A stretch of DNA of 64,000 bases, taken from NCBI RefSeq assembly GCF_021789175.1, contig NZ_CP084560.1:806001-870000 (forward strand), given 5' to 3'. The stretch is from Arthrobacter sp. FW306-2-2C-D06B (lineage in GTDB: Bacteria; Actinomycetota; Actinomycetes; Actinomycetales; Micrococcaceae). Each line of letters opens with the position of its first letter. Position 1 is the first letter of the stretch. The notes under the pieces are model-generated. The model ran no database searches and was not told the DNA's origin. It was given only the letters and a program-made list of their open reading frames with translations. This document shows positions 34,676 to 43,759 of this stretch, piece after piece. The position numbers and the translations under genes were made by a program.

Positions 34676-36025
34676 TCACACAAGGGCGGCTTCTTTTTCC
34701 TCCATCACCATCTCCGGCGGTGCCTTCCGGAACCCCTTGGTGATGATGCCCAGCACCACGACGCCGACGCAGAGCCAGATCAGCCCGAGCGTGATGGCGT
34801 TCGAATCGAGCTGGGAGAGCAGGAATCCGTCGATGATGGCGCCCACCGCCGGCATGATCACGTAGAACAATACGCTGAGCCGGTGCCCCGAGCGTCGCTG
34901 GCGCAGGTAGTAGGCAATGACTGAGATGTTGACGAGTGTGAAGGCCGTAAAGGCACCGAAGTTGATGAACGACGTCGAGGTGGCAACGTCGAGGAACATG
35001 GCGATGAGTCCCACCGCGCCGGTGATGGCAAGGTTGAATACCGGCGTGTGGAAGGTCTTGTTCAGCGCCCCGAAGGCCTTCTTCGGCAGGACTGAATCCC
35101 GGCCCATGGCGTACAACAGGCGTGAGGCGCTGGCCTGTGCCGCGAGCCCGGAGGCAAACTGGGACACGACGAGTCCGGCCAGGAAAACCGCGCCGAAGAA
35201 CTGTCCGCCGATCTTCAGGGCAATGTCCGACGCCGCGGACGCCGAATCGTCGAACACTCCGCCGGGGTGGATCAGCTGGGTCGTGTAGGACACAACGACG
35301 AAGATCGCGCCGCCGATGAGTGCGACGAGCATGATCGCCTTCGGGACGGTCTTCTTGGGCTCAATGGTCTCCTCGGTGAGGGTGGACACGGCGTCAAAGC
35401 CGAGGAACGAGTACGCCGCTATGGCGGCTCCGGCGGTGATCTTGTCGAAGCTCGACGTGTCGTTGAAGAAGGGAGCGGTGCTGACCAGGGCGCTCGCTCC
35501 GGAGGTTGAGACCAGGGTTCCCACGGACAAGGCAACGAACAGGACTATCACCAGGAGCTGGAAAGCCATCAGCAGGTAGTTGGCCTTGTCCGCTACCTTG
35601 ACGCCAACCACGTTGAGCAGCGTGGTGATGGCGATGAACGCGACAATCCAGACCCCGATGGGGATGGCAGGGAACTGCGCCGTGAGGTAGGAGCCTCCGA
35701 TCAGCCAGATGACCATCGGGAGGAACAGGTAGTCGAGCAGGACCGCCCAACCGGCCAGGAACCCGATCCGGGAATCGATGGAGCGCCGGATATAGGTGTA
35801 CGCGGAGCCGGCCACCGGATAGGCAACAGCCATCCGTCCGTAGCTCTGCGCGGTGAAGAGCATGGCGACCATCGCCACCAGATAGGCCGACGGCGATGCG
35901 CCGCCTGTGGTTTCGGCGATCACGCCGAATATCGCCAGGACGATGAGCGGGGTCAGATAGGCAAGCCCGAACAGGACCAGCGAGGGCAGTTTCAGGGCGC
36001 GCGTGAGGCTCGGTTGCGTTGTCAC
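34676..36025 (-). CDS. APC family amino-acid permease
   Basis: 449 residues from the GTG at 36025 (AAGGAA upstream), about 12 membrane segments. PSLVLFGLAYLTPLIVLAIF and AVAYPVAGSAYTYIRRSIDS are characteristic of the YgjI/putrescine-importer-like APC group. It lies 10 nt after the first amidase and 46 nt before the second, so it may import the amine or amino acid they act on. Confidence 0.89.
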   Translation of the reverse strand: MTTQPSLTRALKLPSLVLFGLAYLTPLIVLAIFGVIAETTGGASPSAYLVAMVAMLFTAQSYGRMAVAYPVAGSAYTYIRRSIDSRIGFLAGWAVLLDYLFLPMVIWLIGGSYLTAQFPAIPIGVWIVAFIAITTLLNVVGVKVADKANYLLMAFQLLVIVLFVALSVGTLVSTSGASALVSTAPFFNDTSSFDKITAGAAIAAYSFLGFDAVSTLTEETIEPKKTVPKAIMLVALIGGAIFVVVSYTTQLIHPGGVFDDSASAASDIALKIGGQFFGAVFLAGLVVSQFASGLAAQASASRLLYAMGRDSVLPKKAFGALNKTFHTPVFNLAITGAVGLIAMFLDVATSTSFINFGAFTAFTLVNISVIAYYLRQRRSGHRLSVLFYVIMPAVGAIIDGFLLSQLDSNAITLGLIWLCVGVVVLGIITKGFRKAPPEMVMEEKEAALV

Positions 36026-36035
36026 CGATGGTTCC

Positions 36036-36914
36036 TTAGGAGTTGGAGGACTGCGGGGTCCACGTGGTCGGGTCGATGCGGCCTTGGTAGACCGGCAGCT
36101 CGATGGGCGGCTCGCCGGGGCGGAATTGGGACCAGGGACGGTTGAGGTTTTCGGTCCCGTGCTTGCGGACATGCTCGACGGCGGAGAGGTCCAGTTCCGC
36201 GGTGAGAAGGGTCGGGGCGTCGTCGTCGGCCTGGGCTATGGTGTTCCCCTCTGGGTCGACGATCAGGCTGAGGCCTTTGCCGGTGGGGCCCGCGCAGTTC
36301 ACGCTGACCATGAAGACCTGGTTCACAATGGCGTTCGCCTTGGCCAGGACGAGTTCTTGCTTGCGATCCGGCGTCGTGGTCTTGACGACGTTGAGGATGA
36401 CTTCGGCGCCCATCCACGCCAGCTGACGGGTTACCTCGGGGAACCACGCGTCATAGCAAATGTTCAGGCCGACCCTGCCGATCCCTTTCAGGTCAACGGT
36501 TGTGAATCGATCGCCGGGATCGTAGGGCTCAAAGGGGCGCCAAGGGAAGACCTTGCGGTAATAGCCGGCAAGGTCGCCTTCCGGAGAAAGGACCAGCTGG
36601 GTGTTGAACAATTGCCCCTCGGGGCCGCGTTCGCAGACGCTGCCCGGAACCAGCCAGATACCCAGATCCGCTGCGAGCTGCCGCAACTCGTTGACCCGCG
36701 GACCGTCCAGCGGTTCGGCAGAGTCCTGCAGGACTTCCGTACGCTGCTGATCCGGGTAAGTGTCCCCAAAGAGGTGCAGCTCGGGGAAGACCACGAGCTT
36801 GCTTTGCGGTTGGATCGCGACAGCGGCGGCGACCTCGGCGGCGAAGGCCTGGATCGGCTCGCCGATCAGTCGGGGTGACGCTTGGGCTGCGATGAGGGGA
36901 AGGATGCGTTGCAC
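36036..36914 (-). CDS. Nitrilase-superfamily carbon-nitrogen hydrolase
   Basis: 292 residues from the GTG at 36914, which has GGAG at correct spacing; a GTG four codons upstream (36926) is also possible. The catalytic triad is in VVFPELHLFG, YYRKVFPWRP and NICYDAWFPEV. It is clearly different from the second amidase of the cluster: CYDAWFPE rather than CYDLRFPE. First gene of the leftward cluster, divergent from the GntR regulator across a GATCAT palindrome. Confidence 0.87.
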   Translation of the reverse strand: MQRILPLIAAQASPRLIGEPIQAFAAEVAAAVAIQPQSKLVVFPELHLFGDTYPDQQRTEVLQDSAEPLDGPRVNELRQLAADLGIWLVPGSVCERGPEGQLFNTQLVLSPEGDLAGYYRKVFPWRPFEPYDPGDRFTTVDLKGIGRVGLNICYDAWFPEVTRQLAWMGAEVILNVVKTTTPDRKQELVLAKANAIVNQVFMVSVNCAGPTGKGLSLIVDPEGNTIAQADDDAPTLLTAELDLSAVEHVRKHGTENLNRPWSQFRPGEPPIELPVYQGRIDPTTWTPQSSNS

Positions 36915-36953
36915 TTGTTTCTCCACGTTATCGTTGTGACTCGCCTCATATTA

Positions 36954-36966
36954 GATCATAATGATC
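36954..36966. promoter_or_regulatory. GntR-type operator candidate
   Basis: Perfect palindrome GATCAT-A-ATGATC in an AT-rich stretch between the divergent amidase and GntR genes. Likely binding site of the adjacent regulator. Confidence 0.6.
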
Positions 36967-37007
36967 AAATAAAAGGAAGGTGGATTTTGCCCCGTAAAGT
37001 AGCGGAT

Positions 37008-37778
37008 ATGACCCGTCAGCTCGAGGAGACCACCGGTGACTCACCCATCGATGCTGCCCCTTTGCTCGGAATCGACCGCCGGAGCGCAATCGACGCCGTG
37101 CGGTTGCGGATCGGCATGGCGATATCCTTGGGGCTGCTTCAACCGGGGGAGAGGCTGCCCGACCAGCAGGACGTCGCGCTGGGCCTATCGGTCAGCCCGA
37201 TCACCGCTCGCAGGGCCCTGGCAAGCCTGGCCGATCAGGGCGTCGTTGTTCGCCGTCGTGGACGTGGCGGCGGAACTTTTGTCGCTGACGAGCCACCGCA
37301 GAACGTGCTCGAGCAGCTCGCGGCGTCGCCCGCTGAATCCCTTGCAGTGAACCGGCTGGTGGACCGCCGGCTGCTGTTCGAATGTGCGGTCACCCATTTC
37401 GCTGCAGTCAATGCCACGGCAGCACAACTTGATGAGCTGGAGCGGCTTACCCACGAAATGGCCGGATCGACCAATTGGTCCGAGTATCACCAGGCCGACG
37501 AGCGGTTTCACCGGCTGGTCGCGGCGTCCTCGGGCTTGGGAACGGCGGTCGAGGCGTATAACGAGGCATTGGCGGAGCTCTACGCCTACTTCATCCCGTA
37601 CCCGATCGAGTTTCTTCATGAGTCCAATAGGGACCACATTGCGCTGGTGAACGCCCTACGGGCTGGCGACGATCGCGGCGCGGTGGAGGTGTCGCGGCGG
37701 CACGTGGACGTGTTGCACAAGACGATGTTCATGGGCCTGGCCGGCGGCGACGGCGCTAAAAGGAGTAATAAGGGGTAA
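37008..37778 (+). CDS. GntR family (FadR-type) transcriptional regulator
   Basis: 256 residues. The winged-helix domain is at ~20-90 (RLPDQQDVALGLSVSPITAR; VVVRRRGRGGGTFVADEP), and a helical FCD-like effector domain has LDELERLTHEMAG and the acidic/His ligand pattern YHQADERFHRL ... ESNRDHIALVNALRAGD. The ATG lies 7 nt after TAAAGT, suggesting a leaderless start. A TTG at 36987 with AAGGAAGG upstream is a real alternative. Probably controls the divergent amidase/permease operon. Confidence 0.87.
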   Translation: MTRQLEETTGDSPIDAAPLLGIDRRSAIDAVRLRIGMAISLGLLQPGERLPDQQDVALGLSVSPITARRALASLADQGVVVRRRGRGGGTFVADEPPQNVLEQLAASPAESLAVNRLVDRRLLFECAVTHFAAVNATAAQLDELERLTHEMAGSTNWSEYHQADERFHRLVAASSGLGTAVEAYNEALAELYAYFIPYPIEFLHESNRDHIALVNALRAGDDRGAVEVSRRHVDVLHKTMFMGLAGGDGAKRSNKG

Positions 37779-37913
37779 ACGACGGCTCTTGCCCTATCGT
37801 CCGGGATATCGGACTAAAGATGGCCACCTTTCCGTGATCACTGTCACTTTGCATGCTCTGATTGATTCTCAGTTGGGGACATAGGACTTCGGTTGTCAAA
37901 GTGAGGATCAGGC

Positions 37914-39395
37914 ATGCAGGCCACAGGAAAAGTGGGAACGGGTGGGCCGCGCGTTGAGCGTCGTTCCATTGACTTTGTCCCGGAAATTGAACGCCATGGT
38001 TCGCCTGGCCAGCAGTTCACGCTCTGGTTCGGGGCGAACATGCAGATTACGGCCATTGTCGACGGCGCCTTGGCGGTACTTTTCGGCGCGGATCCGCTGT
38101 GGGCGATCATTGGCCTCCTGGTCGGAAACCTCTTGGGTGGCGCGGTCATGGCCCTCCATGCGGCCCAGGGGCCGAAGCTCGGCCTGCCGCAGATGATTTC
38201 CAGCCGGGCGCAGTTTGGAATCTTCGGGGCGGTGATTCCCTTGGTGCTCGTGGTCGTCATGTACCTCGGCTTCGCGGCAACCGGTACTGTCCTCTCCGGA
38301 CAGGCAATCAGCCTCATCCTCCACACGGGCACCCCGGCCGTGGGCATGGTCGTCTTCGGGGTGCTGACCATCATCGTGGCGACCCTGGGCTACAAGTACA
38401 TCCACATGTTGGGCCGCATTGCGACCATCGTAGGTATCCTCGGCTTCACTTACCTGGGCATCAGGTTGTTGACCAGCCAGGACGTGGGCGCACTCTTGGG
38501 AGCCGGCGGTTTCGAGTTTCCGACCTTCCTCCTCGCCATTTCGCTTGGCGCCGGATGGCAGCTGACGTACGGTCCGTACGTGGCCGATTACTCCCGGTAC
38601 CTGCCTTCGAACACCCCGACACGCAAGACCTTCATGTCGGCGTACTTCGGCACGGTGATCGGTTCCCAGTGGTCCATGACCCTGGGCGCGCTCTTCGCTG
38701 CCCTGGCGTTGCCCAAGGGCGCACGGTTCCTGGACGGCCAAGTCGCTTTCCTCGGGAACCTGAGTGGTGGCGGACTGATCGCGGTGGTCATCTACCTGGT
38801 CATCGTGACCGGAAAACTGACCGTCAACACGCTGAACGCATATGGCGGCTACATGACAATGCTTACCTCGGTCACTGCGTTCACCCGTAAATCCGCGGTA
38901 GCTTCATGGACCCGCTTCGCCTATGTGATCGGCTTTATCGGGCTCTCAGTACTCATCGCAGTCCTTGCTTCTCCCGACTTCATCGCCAACTTCAAGAACT
39001 TCGTCCTTCTCCTGCTGATGGTATTCATCCCCTGGAGCTCCATTAACCTCGTGGACTACTACCTGGTTTCCAAGGAAAAGGTAGACATTCCGGCACTGTA
39101 TGACCTGAACGGGCGCTACGGGCGGTGGAACAAGACCGCGCTGCTCAGCTACGCGATCGGCATCGTCGTCCAGATCCCGTTCCTGGCGCAGACCCTCTAC
39201 ACCGGACCGATGACGGACCTTCTGGGCGGGGCGGATATCTCCTGGCTCGTAGGCCTCGTGGTCACGGCAATCGTGTTCTACCCGCTGGCAAAGAGGAATT
39301 CGAACGCTCCGGCTGAGATGGTCTACCCGACTGAACCCGACCCGGATGCGGCAGCTCCGCTAGCCGGCCCAGTATCGAACACCGCGGCAGTTTAG
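37914..39395 (+). CDS. NCS1 family purine/cytosine-type permease
   Basis: 493 residues, about 12 membrane segments. N-terminal SIDFVPEIERHGSPGQQFTL, QGPKLGLPQMISSRAQFGIF and YGPYVADYSRYLPSNTPTRK match the cytosine/purine branch. It is distinct from the NCS1 permease at 32295. It follows the GntR gene by 135 nt and has GAGG before the ATG. Convergent with the IclR regulator. Confidence 0.9.
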   Translation: MQATGKVGTGGPRVERRSIDFVPEIERHGSPGQQFTLWFGANMQITAIVDGALAVLFGADPLWAIIGLLVGNLLGGAVMALHAAQGPKLGLPQMISSRAQFGIFGAVIPLVLVVVMYLGFAATGTVLSGQAISLILHTGTPAVGMVVFGVLTIIVATLGYKYIHMLGRIATIVGILGFTYLGIRLLTSQDVGALLGAGGFEFPTFLLAISLGAGWQLTYGPYVADYSRYLPSNTPTRKTFMSAYFGTVIGSQWSMTLGALFAALALPKGARFLDGQVAFLGNLSGGGLIAVVIYLVIVTGKLTVNTLNAYGGYMTMLTSVTAFTRKSAVASWTRFAYVIGFIGLSVLIAVLASPDFIANFKNFVLLLLMVFIPWSSINLVDYYLVSKEKVDIPALYDLNGRYGRWNKTALLSYAIGIVVQIPFLAQTLYTGPMTDLLGGADISWLVGLVVTAIVFYPLAKRNSNAPAEMVYPTEPDPDAAAPLAGPVSNTAAV

Positions 39396-39415
39396 GCTCT
39401 GCCTTCGTTCCCCTC

Positions 39416-39510
39416 GACGCTCGCTCACCTTTGGGGTGTTTCCGGCGGACGCTCGCTCACTTGAGGTGAGCGGGCGTCGCGGCATCTGGCCTTATTTGTG
39501 AGCGAGCGTC
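39416..39510. repeat. GACGCTCGCTCAC intergenic repeat cluster, copy 2
   Basis: Two forward copies of GACGCTCGCTCAC (39416, 39448) and two inverted copies GTGAGCGRGCGTC (39466, 39498) that can fold into nested hairpins. The CCGGCGGACGCTCGCTCAC segment is the reverse complement of the unit at 9670-9744. It lies between convergent genes and may also act as a terminator. Confidence 0.65.
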
Positions 39511-39542
39511 GCGGCGGCACCACGGAGGGAACGACGTCGGGA

Positions 39543-40385
39543 TCAGCCTTGGGTGCCGAGCCTGCGGGAAATTTCCCGCGCACATCTGGTCACTTCCGGA
39601 ATCCACTCACGGGCGACATCTTCAATGCGGACCGCCCGTTCCTCGGCGGTCTCGGCGTCCTTGGCGCGGTGCCGGGTGGACCGACCTGGAAACGCCCGGT
39701 TCGACACCGTCAGCGTCACGCTGGCCACCGGGTAGCGCTGCCGGTCGAGGACTGCGACGGCCACAGAGGAAAACCCCTCCGTTACCTCGTCCTGCTCCCA
39801 CGCATATCCGAGCGACCGTGCCCGCGCCAAGAGATCCTGCAACGCGGGCAGCGATTGCGGGCCTTTGCTGTGGCGCTCCGCGAAGGCGTCCGGTCCCGGG
39901 AAAAGCGCAGCCACCTGGGCCGGGTCCATCTGGGCCATCATCGCCCTGCCGCTGGCCGTCAGGTGGGCCGGAAGCCGCACCCCGGTGTCGGTGACCAGGG
40001 GGCTTTGCCGCGGCGCCCGCTCCTCGATCACGTACACAACGTCGCGCCCGTGCATCACGGCAAGATGGGCAGTCCGGCGGGTCCGGGCGACGAGCCGGGA
40101 CAAGGGGAACCGGGCAATCCGCTGGATGGGAGCTTGCCGCGAATACCCCGTCCCCAACTCGTGGGCGGTCACTCCCAAGGCATACTTGCGCTCTTCGGGA
40201 AGGTGAACCAGAAAGCCGTCATCGATCAGCGAGGCAATGAGCTGATATGTGGTTGACCGGGGCAAGCCAACATCGCGCGCAATGATAGACGCGCTGACCG
40301 GGCCGGCCTGGCCAGCGACGAATCTGAGGACCGCCAGCACTTGCGCCGCGGCCGGCGCCTTGGGCCGCACGGATTGAGTGTACAT
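39543..40385 (-). CDS. IclR family transcriptional regulator
   Basis: 280 residues. The N-terminal winged helix (AQVLAVLRFVAGQAGPVSAS; GLPRSTTYQLIASLIDDGFL) and C-terminal ligand domain (GRDVVYVIEERAPRQ; TASGRAMMAQMDPAQ; SVAVAVLDRQRYPVASVTLT) fit IclR. A 16-bp perfect palindrome lies 24 bp upstream of its ATG and is a likely autoregulatory site. The permeases and amidases next door are possible targets. Confidence 0.89.
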   Translation of the reverse strand: MYTQSVRPKAPAAAQVLAVLRFVAGQAGPVSASIIARDVGLPRSTTYQLIASLIDDGFLVHLPEERKYALGVTAHELGTGYSRQAPIQRIARFPLSRLVARTRRTAHLAVMHGRDVVYVIEERAPRQSPLVTDTGVRLPAHLTASGRAMMAQMDPAQVAALFPGPDAFAERHSKGPQSLPALQDLLARARSLGYAWEQDEVTEGFSSVAVAVLDRQRYPVASVTLTVSNRAFPGRSTRHRAKDAETAEERAVRIEDVAREWIPEVTRCAREISRRLGTQG

Positions 40386-40408
40386 TGTCCTAGAATACGC
40401 GCCGGAAT

Positions 40409-40424
40409 GTCCGGTATACCGGAC
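40409..40424. promoter_or_regulatory. IclR-type operator candidate
   Basis: Perfect 16-bp palindrome GTCCGGTATACCGGAC just upstream of the IclR gene, in the gap to the coiled-coil gene. Confidence 0.65.
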
Positions 40425-40443
40425 GTGGACGCCACGCCCAGTT

Positions 40444-41319
40444 TCAAGACAACCCCTCCAAGCGGGTCCGCGCCGTTTCCGCGGTCCGGCGTTCCCGGGC
40501 GGCCAGCCGCGCTGCTAGTTTGCGGTTCCGCTCAGCCAGGGTGATCGCCCACTCCGTCGCTGCGAGTTCCTGCTGCAACGCAGCCAGCTTGTCTTTGGCA
40601 GCTTTGACTTCGACGGCGAGTTGCTCGCTCCGGCGCACGGCCTCCGTCTTTTCGCGCTCGGCCTGAGCGAGTTCCAGGTCAGCCTTGTCCGCGTTGCGCT
40701 CAGCTTCCATGAGCGCGGTTTGTGCTTTCTCGCGTTCACGCTCCGAGTCTGCCCGCCCGCGCTGCCGGCCGCCGTCGTCGGGCTCTTTGTTGGTGGTACC
40801 CGGCGAGCGAAGTGCGCCGGAAATCGCCACCGCGCCCGAGAGATCCACGGGTTCCAATCCGTTCGTGGCGAGCGGCCGCACCAGCTGCCCGCTGCGGAGC
40901 GCCGCGGCAGCGCCGGGATCGGTCATGGCGGCCCGCAGCGTGGCCTCGATCTCCATCGCGGCGGCGCCACTGACCTTGACGCCGAGGCCTTCCGCCACGG
41001 CCCGGGCCTGCTCGACGGCGGCACCCAGGACGCGCGGGCGCTGCTGGCCGAGCGTACGGAGACGGTCGTGGTCCTGCTGCTCCTGGGCCCTCCCGAGCGA
41101 TGCCCCGAGCTCCAGGACGCCCGCGAATTCCTTGGTGCCGTGCCGGACAAGCATGTTGACAGCCCACGCCGCCGTCGAAGGCTTGGGCAACTGGGCAATC
41201 TGTTTCGCCAGGTCGGCGTCCCCCGCGGACTTGGCTTCTTTGGCCCGCGCCGTGCGGGCCGCCGTGAAGGCCGAGGGAACCAGTGTGTAAAGTTCGACGG
41301 CGATCGCGGTTAGTTCCAT
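40444..41319 (-). CDS. Coiled-coil protein of unknown function
   Basis: 291 residues, no recognised domain. The N-terminal ~150 residues are Ala-rich helices (KQIAQLPKPSTAAWAVNMLV). Residues ~190-275 are a long charged coiled coil (RADSEREREKAQTALMEAER; AAKDKLAALQQELAATEWAI). No signal or membrane segment. I do not recognise a function; it lies between the IclR gene and a hydrolase without obvious linkage. Confidence 0.75.
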   Translation of the reverse strand: MELTAIAVELYTLVPSAFTAARTARAKEAKSAGDADLAKQIAQLPKPSTAAWAVNMLVRHGTKEFAGVLELGASLGRAQEQQDHDRLRTLGQQRPRVLGAAVEQARAVAEGLGVKVSGAAAMEIEATLRAAMTDPGAAAALRSGQLVRPLATNGLEPVDLSGAVAISGALRSPGTTNKEPDDGGRQRGRADSEREREKAQTALMEAERNADKADLELAQAEREKTEAVRRSEQLAVEVKAAKDKLAALQQELAATEWAITLAERNRKLAARLAARERRTAETARTRLEGLS

Positions 41320-41339
41320 GGGTGGAAGCGAGTGCCGTA

Positions 41340-42125
41340 TTACCCGACGAGGAATTCAGCCAGCGCGCCGGCCATGACCCCGGGTTCCCAGCCGTGGTTG
41401 GCGCCTGGAATGGTCGCAGCGCGGGCACTGGGGATATTGGCCACGATGGAGCGAGCCGCGTCCGTCATGATCGGCAGGGTTTGCTCGCCGACGATCGCAA
41501 GGGTGGGCTGGGTGATGCCGGACCACAGCTGGGCGCGTGGCGCGGACTGGGTCCATGCGAGGGATTCGGCATCGGCGGAAAGGCTGGGGCCCAACTCGAG
41601 CATGATGGGCCATCCCGGACTGTTTTTGGCGCCAGCCAGCCATTCCGGCGGCATGTCCTTCATGTAGTACTCGATGGTGCCGGCATTGTCGCCGGATGCG
41701 ATCCGTTCCTGGAGGCCGGCAAAGAACTCAGCCCCGCCGGAGCCGAGCTCATCGCTCAGGGGAGTCTCCCAGAGCGCCAGCTTGGTGACGGGTAGGCCTG
41801 CCGCCGCCGCAGCCAGGGAAATCGAGCCACCGGAAGAGCTCCCGAACAGCGCGGCTTGGCCGCCCGCGATGTCGATCAATGTGGCGAGATCGTCGATATT
41901 GTCCTTCAGGGTGAATGACGGAGCCTCGGTGCTTTCCCCGCGGCCGCGCCTGTCGTAGTTGACCACGGTGAACCCCTTGGCGGCCAGGAGCTTGGCCATT
42001 TCCGCCGTGTTCGAGTCGAAGCCCCTGAATTGCATCGCACCGCCAACCAGGATCACGGCAGGTCCCTCGCCGTATTGGTCATACCCGATGCGGGTACCGT
42101 CTTTCGAGATCGCAAATTCGGACAT
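41340..42125 (-). CDS. Alpha/beta-fold hydrolase
   Basis: 261 residues. Nucleophile elbow GSSSGGSISL, oxyanion region VILVGGAMQFRGFDSN, strand VVNYDRRGRGES and the late His in IPGANHGWEPG make a classic Ser-Asp-His hydrolase. The substrate is unknown; the DRRGRGES motif resembles epoxide-hydrolase/haloperoxidase relatives. AAAGGATC precedes the ATG. Confidence 0.88.
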   Translation of the reverse strand: MSEFAISKDGTRIGYDQYGEGPAVILVGGAMQFRGFDSNTAEMAKLLAAKGFTVVNYDRRGRGESTEAPSFTLKDNIDDLATLIDIAGGQAALFGSSSGGSISLAAAAAGLPVTKLALWETPLSDELGSGGAEFFAGLQERIASGDNAGTIEYYMKDMPPEWLAGAKNSPGWPIMLELGPSLSADAESLAWTQSAPRAQLWSGITQPTLAIVGEQTLPIMTDAARSIVANIPSARAATIPGANHGWEPGVMAGALAEFLVG

Positions 42126-42215
42126 CCCAGATCCTTTGATTTGGCGGACAGTAGGTTCCTAAACTCTGGGGCCCAGCCACTTGCGGGTCAAGGGGAGAAG
42201 GGCGCCGAGCAAGAG

Positions 42216-42234
42216 TTCTTAAGAGCTTCTTAAG
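42216..42234 (+). promoter_or_regulatory. OmpR-family response-regulator box
   Basis: Direct repeat TTCTTAAG-N3-TTCTTAAG with an 11-bp period, the spacing bound by OmpR/PhoB-type regulators. It lies 62 bp before the PAP2 gene that starts the operon containing such a regulator. Confidence 0.65.
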
Positions 42235-42295
42235 TGCCGCCCGGGAGAGTGGAAGCAGACCGCACAACGGCCTCCACACCCGAATCGGAGATTTC

Positions 42296-43090
42296 ATGTC
42301 ATCGCACGCCAAGCAGAACACTTCTGCGGAAGTCAGCACTTCCGCCGTCGTCCGTGACAGTGTGCCGTTGCTTCCGCAGCCCCGGTACTGGCTTCTGTGG
42401 GGCATTGCCCTCGCCGCGGCAGTCCTTGCCATCGGCTTCAGCGTGCGGTCGGTAGCCGGCCTGACCACGAACGAATTCGGAGTTGACCAGGAACTCAGCC
42501 GCCATCACGTGGGCGCACTGACCACCGTGGCCATGGCACTGAACTTCCTCTTCGCCCCCGTAGCGGGAGTGTGCATGGTCCTGGTGATCGGCCTGTTCGT
42601 TTTCCTGGTTCGGAAGTCCTTGGTGCGGGCGGTCATGTTTGTGCTCTTCGCATGTTCGGGCTGGGTTGCCAGCGAGGTGTTCAAACTTATCGTTGCCCGC
42701 CACCGGCCCAATCCCGCGCTTCTCTTCGACCCCCTGGCCCCGGAAACGGGCTCCAACAGCTTTCCCAGCGGCCACACCGCCTTCGCAGTAGCGCTCGCCT
42801 TCGCCTTGTACTTCCTGGTCCGGGGCACGCGATGGGGCGTCATCACCGCGTGGGCCGGCGCCGTCTTGGCCGTAGTGGTGGCGTGGTCCCGGATCTACAT
42901 CGGAGTCCATTACCCGAGCGACGTTGTGGCGTCGTTCCTCGCCACCACCGCCATAGTCATCGTTTTGGCCGGGCTCTGGAACCGGTACGTACCGCGAGTC
43001 ATCGGGCGGCTGCCTTTTGGCGTTGCCTCAAAAACCAGCCCGGAAGCAACCGCCTCGGACGCGGACTCAACCCAAGCACACGGATCCTGA
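42296..43090 (+). CDS. PAP2-family membrane phosphatase
   Basis: 264 residues with about five to six membrane helices. All three acid-phosphatase motifs are present: KLIVARHRP, SFPSGHTAF and SRIYIGVHYPSD. Such enzymes dephosphorylate undecaprenyl diphosphate or phosphatidate at the outer face of the membrane. First gene of a PAP2-DedA-regulator-kinase unit, with an OmpR-type box upstream. The polar ~25-residue tail is likely cytoplasmic. Confidence 0.9.
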   Translation: MSSHAKQNTSAEVSTSAVVRDSVPLLPQPRYWLLWGIALAAAVLAIGFSVRSVAGLTTNEFGVDQELSRHHVGALTTVAMALNFLFAPVAGVCMVLVIGLFVFLVRKSLVRAVMFVLFACSGWVASEVFKLIVARHRPNPALLFDPLAPETGSNSFPSGHTAFAVALAFALYFLVRGTRWGVITAWAGAVLAVVVAWSRIYIGVHYPSDVVASFLATTAIVIVLAGLWNRYVPRVIGRLPFGVASKTSPEATASDADSTQAHGS

Positions 43091-43100
43091 GGAGGACCCC

Positions 43101-43754
43101 ATGCACGCACTTTCTGCCATGCCCGCATTCCTTGATCCCGCCACCCTCCTTCAGGGCTTGGGTCCCGCGGCGCTGGGCGTCGTGGCGTTGATCGTCTTCA
43201 TCGAATCCGGTCTCCTTTTCCCCTTCCTGCCCGGTGACTCTTTGTTGTTCACCACCGGCCTGCTTCACCAGCAACTGCAGCTTGAATTGCCGGTGTTGAT
43301 CGCGGTCGTATCGGCCGCTGCAATCGCCGGAGACCAAGTCGGCTACATGCTCGGGCGCAAGTTCGGGCGGCGCTGGTTCAAGGATGATGCCAGGGTCCTT
43401 AAGACCGCGCACCTGGATACGGCCGAGGAATTCTTCAAGCGGCGCGGCGGCCCCGCGATCGTCCTGGCCCGTTTTGTCCCCATTGTGCGGACGTTTGCAC
43501 CGCTGAGCGCAGGCATCGCCCGCTACAACTACAAATCCTTCACCCTGTGGAACATCGCCGGCGCCGTCATTTGGGGAACCTCCGTGACGCTCCTGGGTTC
43601 CTGGTTGGGACACTACGAGTTCATCGCAAACAACATTGACGCCATTGCCGTGATCATGGTTTTGGTCTCCGTCCTGCCGTGGGGAGTCGAGTTCCTCAAA
43701 AAGCGGCGCAAGGCCAAGGTGGGCGCCGCGAACGGGCACGCCGGGGAAGAATAG
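43101..43754 (+). CDS. DedA family membrane protein
   Basis: 217 residues. The ATG at 43101 has a perfect GGAGG site. DedA marks: ESGLLFPFLPGDSLL, RRGGPAIVLARFVPIVRTFA, PLSAGIARYNYKSFTLWNIA and a final hydrophobic helix. DedA proteins include undecaprenyl-phosphate translocases (UptA type). Pairing with a PAP2 phosphatase suggests lipid-carrier recycling (inference). Confidence 0.91.
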   Translation: MHALSAMPAFLDPATLLQGLGPAALGVVALIVFIESGLLFPFLPGDSLLFTTGLLHQQLQLELPVLIAVVSAAAIAGDQVGYMLGRKFGRRWFKDDARVLKTAHLDTAEEFFKRRGGPAIVLARFVPIVRTFAPLSAGIARYNYKSFTLWNIAGAVIWGTSVTLLGSWLGHYEFIANNIDAIAVIMVLVSVLPWGVEFLKKRRKAKVGAANGHAGEE

Positions 43755-43759
43755 ACAGC

